Shown: positions 61,975 to 64,000 of the stretch, piece by piece
How positions within the stretch are numbered: the stretch's first letter is position 1
How the letters are laid out: each line of letters opens with the position of its first letter
Assembly: GCA_964023275.1 (NCBI GenBank)
Contig: OZ029914.1
Span: 42,201,924 to 42,265,923, forward strand
Length of the DNA: 64,000 nt
Origin: Norana najaformis
Lineage: Eukaryota > Annelida > Clitellata > Crassiclitellata > Hormogastridae
Direction of reading: 5' to 3'
The notes under the pieces: model-generated
What the model was told of the DNA's origin: nothing
What the model saw: the letters and a program-made list of their open reading frames with translations, nothing else
The model's database searches: none
Translations under genes and position numbers: made by a program

Positions 61975-62060
61975 TGTAGTAGTAGTAGTAGTAATAGTGG
62001 TGGTGATGGTGGTAGTTAGAGTAGTAATGGTAGTAGTGGTAGTAGTAGTAGTAGTTTATG
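61975..62060. repeat. GTA/GTG trinucleotide microsatellite
   Basis: GTA, GTG and GAT triplets occupy about 85 bp. Confidence 0.9.
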
Positions 62061-62380
62061 TAAAACGATGTTGTGTCATAAAGAAGATGATTAGCGTTAC
62101 CCTCCCTCTTTATCCAAGGTTCGGATTTACACCACCCGAACACGGCAATGGCGGAGTTGGTTCACCGATTAAACGCAACTGAATTAGGCTACATTTGGAG
62201 TCGTATGAACCTGTTTTCAAGGTGTCCATGAATAACGATTCTTTACGTAATGATCGAGTCCAGTATATAACGACATCTTATGGCTGCCGCCAGGGTCGCT
62301 GATGTCTACCTTTACCGACCTTTATGTTGAGGACATTTTACGATGGCGATTAACCAAAATATGGCGTCAGTCAAGCCGAA

Positions 62381-62876
62381 GTCTAAATAGAGCATTGTAT
62401 CATCCAGGATGTCGAAGTCTAAATAGAGCATTGTATCATCCAGGATGTCGAAGTATAAATAGAGCATTGTATCATCCAGGATGTCGAAGTCTAAATAGAG
62501 CATTGTATCATCCAGGATGTCGAAGTCTAAATAGAGCATTGTATCATCCAGGATGTCGAAGTCTAAATAGAGCATTGTATCATCCAGGATGTCGAAGTCT
62601 AAATAGAGCATTGTATCATCCAGGATGTCGAAGTCTAAATAGAGCATTGTATCATCCAGGATGTCGAAGTCTAAATAGAGCATTGTATCATCCAGGATGT
62701 CGAAGTCTAAATAGAGCATTGTATCATCCAGGATGTCGAAGTCTAAATAGACCATTGTATCATCCAGGGTGCCGAAGTCTAAATAGAGCATTGTATCATC
62801 CAGGATGTCGAAGTCTAAATAGAGCATTGTATCATCCAGGATGTCGAAGTATAAACAGAGCATTGTATCATCCAGT
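62381..62876. repeat. 36-bp minisatellite, about 14 copies
   Basis: The unit (AAGTCTAAATAGAGCATT followed by GTATCATCCAGGATGTCG) repeats at an exact 36-bp period with very few substitutions. Changes include AGTATAAAT at three units, a CCATTG at 62752 and GGGTGCC at 62768. Because 36 is divisible by three and the unit lacks stops in one frame per strand, both strands stay open across the array: 12-residue repeats, SLNRALYHPGCR on plus and DILDDTMLYLDF on minus. No splice or start context argues for coding. Confidence 0.95.
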
Positions 62877-62899
62877 ACTTGACGACAGTTGATGGCTGC

Positions 62900-64000
62900 C
62901 ATGGTTGTTGTCGACAAACTCACCTTACCTCACAAGCGATTCTGTCCCATAATTCCTGCAATTGACTGAGCTCTAGGGCACAAACTAATTTACTCCTCTG
63001 GTTTATCGTGAGGTTTGTCTCCGTCACCAAGCAGTATAATTGGTAACGGCCTAAGTTGGGAAGTAAACGGCTTGTCCTGCGATGCGCTGGCCCCGTGTCC
63101 AGGACCTTGGGATTCGTCCATTGCCGGCTCAAGGGCCTAGAGAATGAGATGAGCGCCTCTCTTACGTCTCACTTGTGAGACATGGGAGTACTTTACTTAC
63201 TTTATTGTCTTGGTCGAGTTATATTTTACATTTTAGAGGCAGTCTTCCCAGCCAGTTAAGATGCTTCCGTAACAACCTATCCCGCTCCCGACGTCTCCCC
63301 ATCCCTTCCCGCCTACGTGGGTTCTAGATACAGCCTCACTCATGGAGGCTTTTGCCAAGCACCTGGCCGCTGTTTTCTAGCGGACAGGTAGGCTAACTGA
63401 CGGCAGAGACGAAGCACCTGATGCAACACATACACGTAAGAGGATAGAGACTACAATCGTGAAGAGGATTGAAGGGGATGGAAGATGCAGCGAGGCAGAC
63501 GAAGAAGGAGGTTTAGGGGAGAGGAAAGCCTAGCTATAGGCCAGAAGAGACAACATCTGCAACATGGTAGGTATCATAAACATATATTGGTAAAGGTTCA
63601 CATATGCATAAGCTACGTATGTAAGTATATATATATATACACGTGTATTTAACATATATATATATATATATGTAATGGGCCTGTATGTTTATGTATGGTT
63701 GATATGTGTAAATACGGAGGTCAAGGGACACACAGACAGAACCGAAATGCAAACCGTTCGTGAAGAGAGAGAAACGTAGAGAAGGGGACGTCAGGGAAAG
63801 AGAACAGACAGTGCAAGAGAAAGAGACACTTGTCCAATAGAAAGGATTTGCTTAGTTTCATTGTCGAGTCTCCAGGTGTAATATTTACTCTTTTATCTGC
63901 TTTTGCTATCTCTCTCTCTCTCCTCTCTCTCCTCTCTCTCCCTGTCTGTCTGTCTGTCTATCTCTCGATCACCTACTCAAGTATTCGGTCTGCTAGGAGA
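62900..64000. other. Right end of window, intergenic
   Basis: (TA)n patches lie at 63630-63672 and a CTCT/TGTC tract at 63910-63965. The frame 62920-63132 (minus) looks repeat-derived but was not assigned. No gene is supported. Confidence 0.4.

Noticed and set aside
62381..62876. CRISPR-like array
   Set aside because: Units are contiguous with no unique spacers, and the genome is eukaryotic.
62302..62923. Two repeat proteins of about 200 residues on opposite strands
   Set aside because: Both come from one 36-bp minisatellite whose length is a multiple of three; no independent coding evidence.

Overview
This is a window of intron-rich, AT-rich metazoan nuclear DNA. Splice junctions, tRNA-derived SINEs, decayed non-LTR retrotransposon (LINE) fragments and many microsatellites all point that way, and there are no bacterial or phage features. 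The protein families (immunoglobulin receptors with tyrosine tails, ubiquitin-like/RBR ligases, FYVE fingers) and the repeats suggest a marine invertebrate. I cannot assign a phylum from the sequence. All gene models were built by hand from splice signals, reading-phase agreement and paralogue comparison. There is no transcript evidence.

Layout. (1) 1-9648, plus strand: the 3' part of an immunoglobulin-superfamily receptor, with a transmembrane exon and a cytoplasmic tail carrying YxxV/YxxL motifs. One tail exon is tandemly duplicated. (2) About 10.9-46.8 kb, minus strand: a cluster of paralogous genes with an N-terminal ubiquitin-like (UBL) domain followed by RING1-IBR-RING2. Two copies look complete (copy A, 17425-21393; copy B, 39280-43693). 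Two copies keep only UBL exons (13768-15728 and 33794-37406). Two weaker UBL-like exons lie at 10975-11095 and about 46580-46777. (3) Between copies A and B, plus strand: a signal-peptide exon (30098-30176) and an eight-cysteine exon (31923-32034) that may belong to one small secreted peptide gene, although their phases do not match directly. (4) 44472/47631-52056, plus strand: a protein with two tandem FYVE-type zinc fingers. (5) 55349-58125, minus strand: a signal peptide plus two immunoglobulin domains, ending in a stop codon next to an intact splice donor.

The rest is repeats. There are CR1/L2-like and RTE-like LINE pieces, at least two SINE families, a 152-bp foldback element, a 36-bp minisatellite of about 14 units, long TA, TCA, CATA, GGAA and GGGAGA tracts, and an old duplication around 22.8-27.2 kb.

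Functionally, the window pairs probable cell-surface immune-type receptors with a local family of RBR ubiquitin ligases. Any immune role for the ligase cluster is inference from gene-family behaviour (tandem expansion, decay, domain loss) and is not shown by the sequence.
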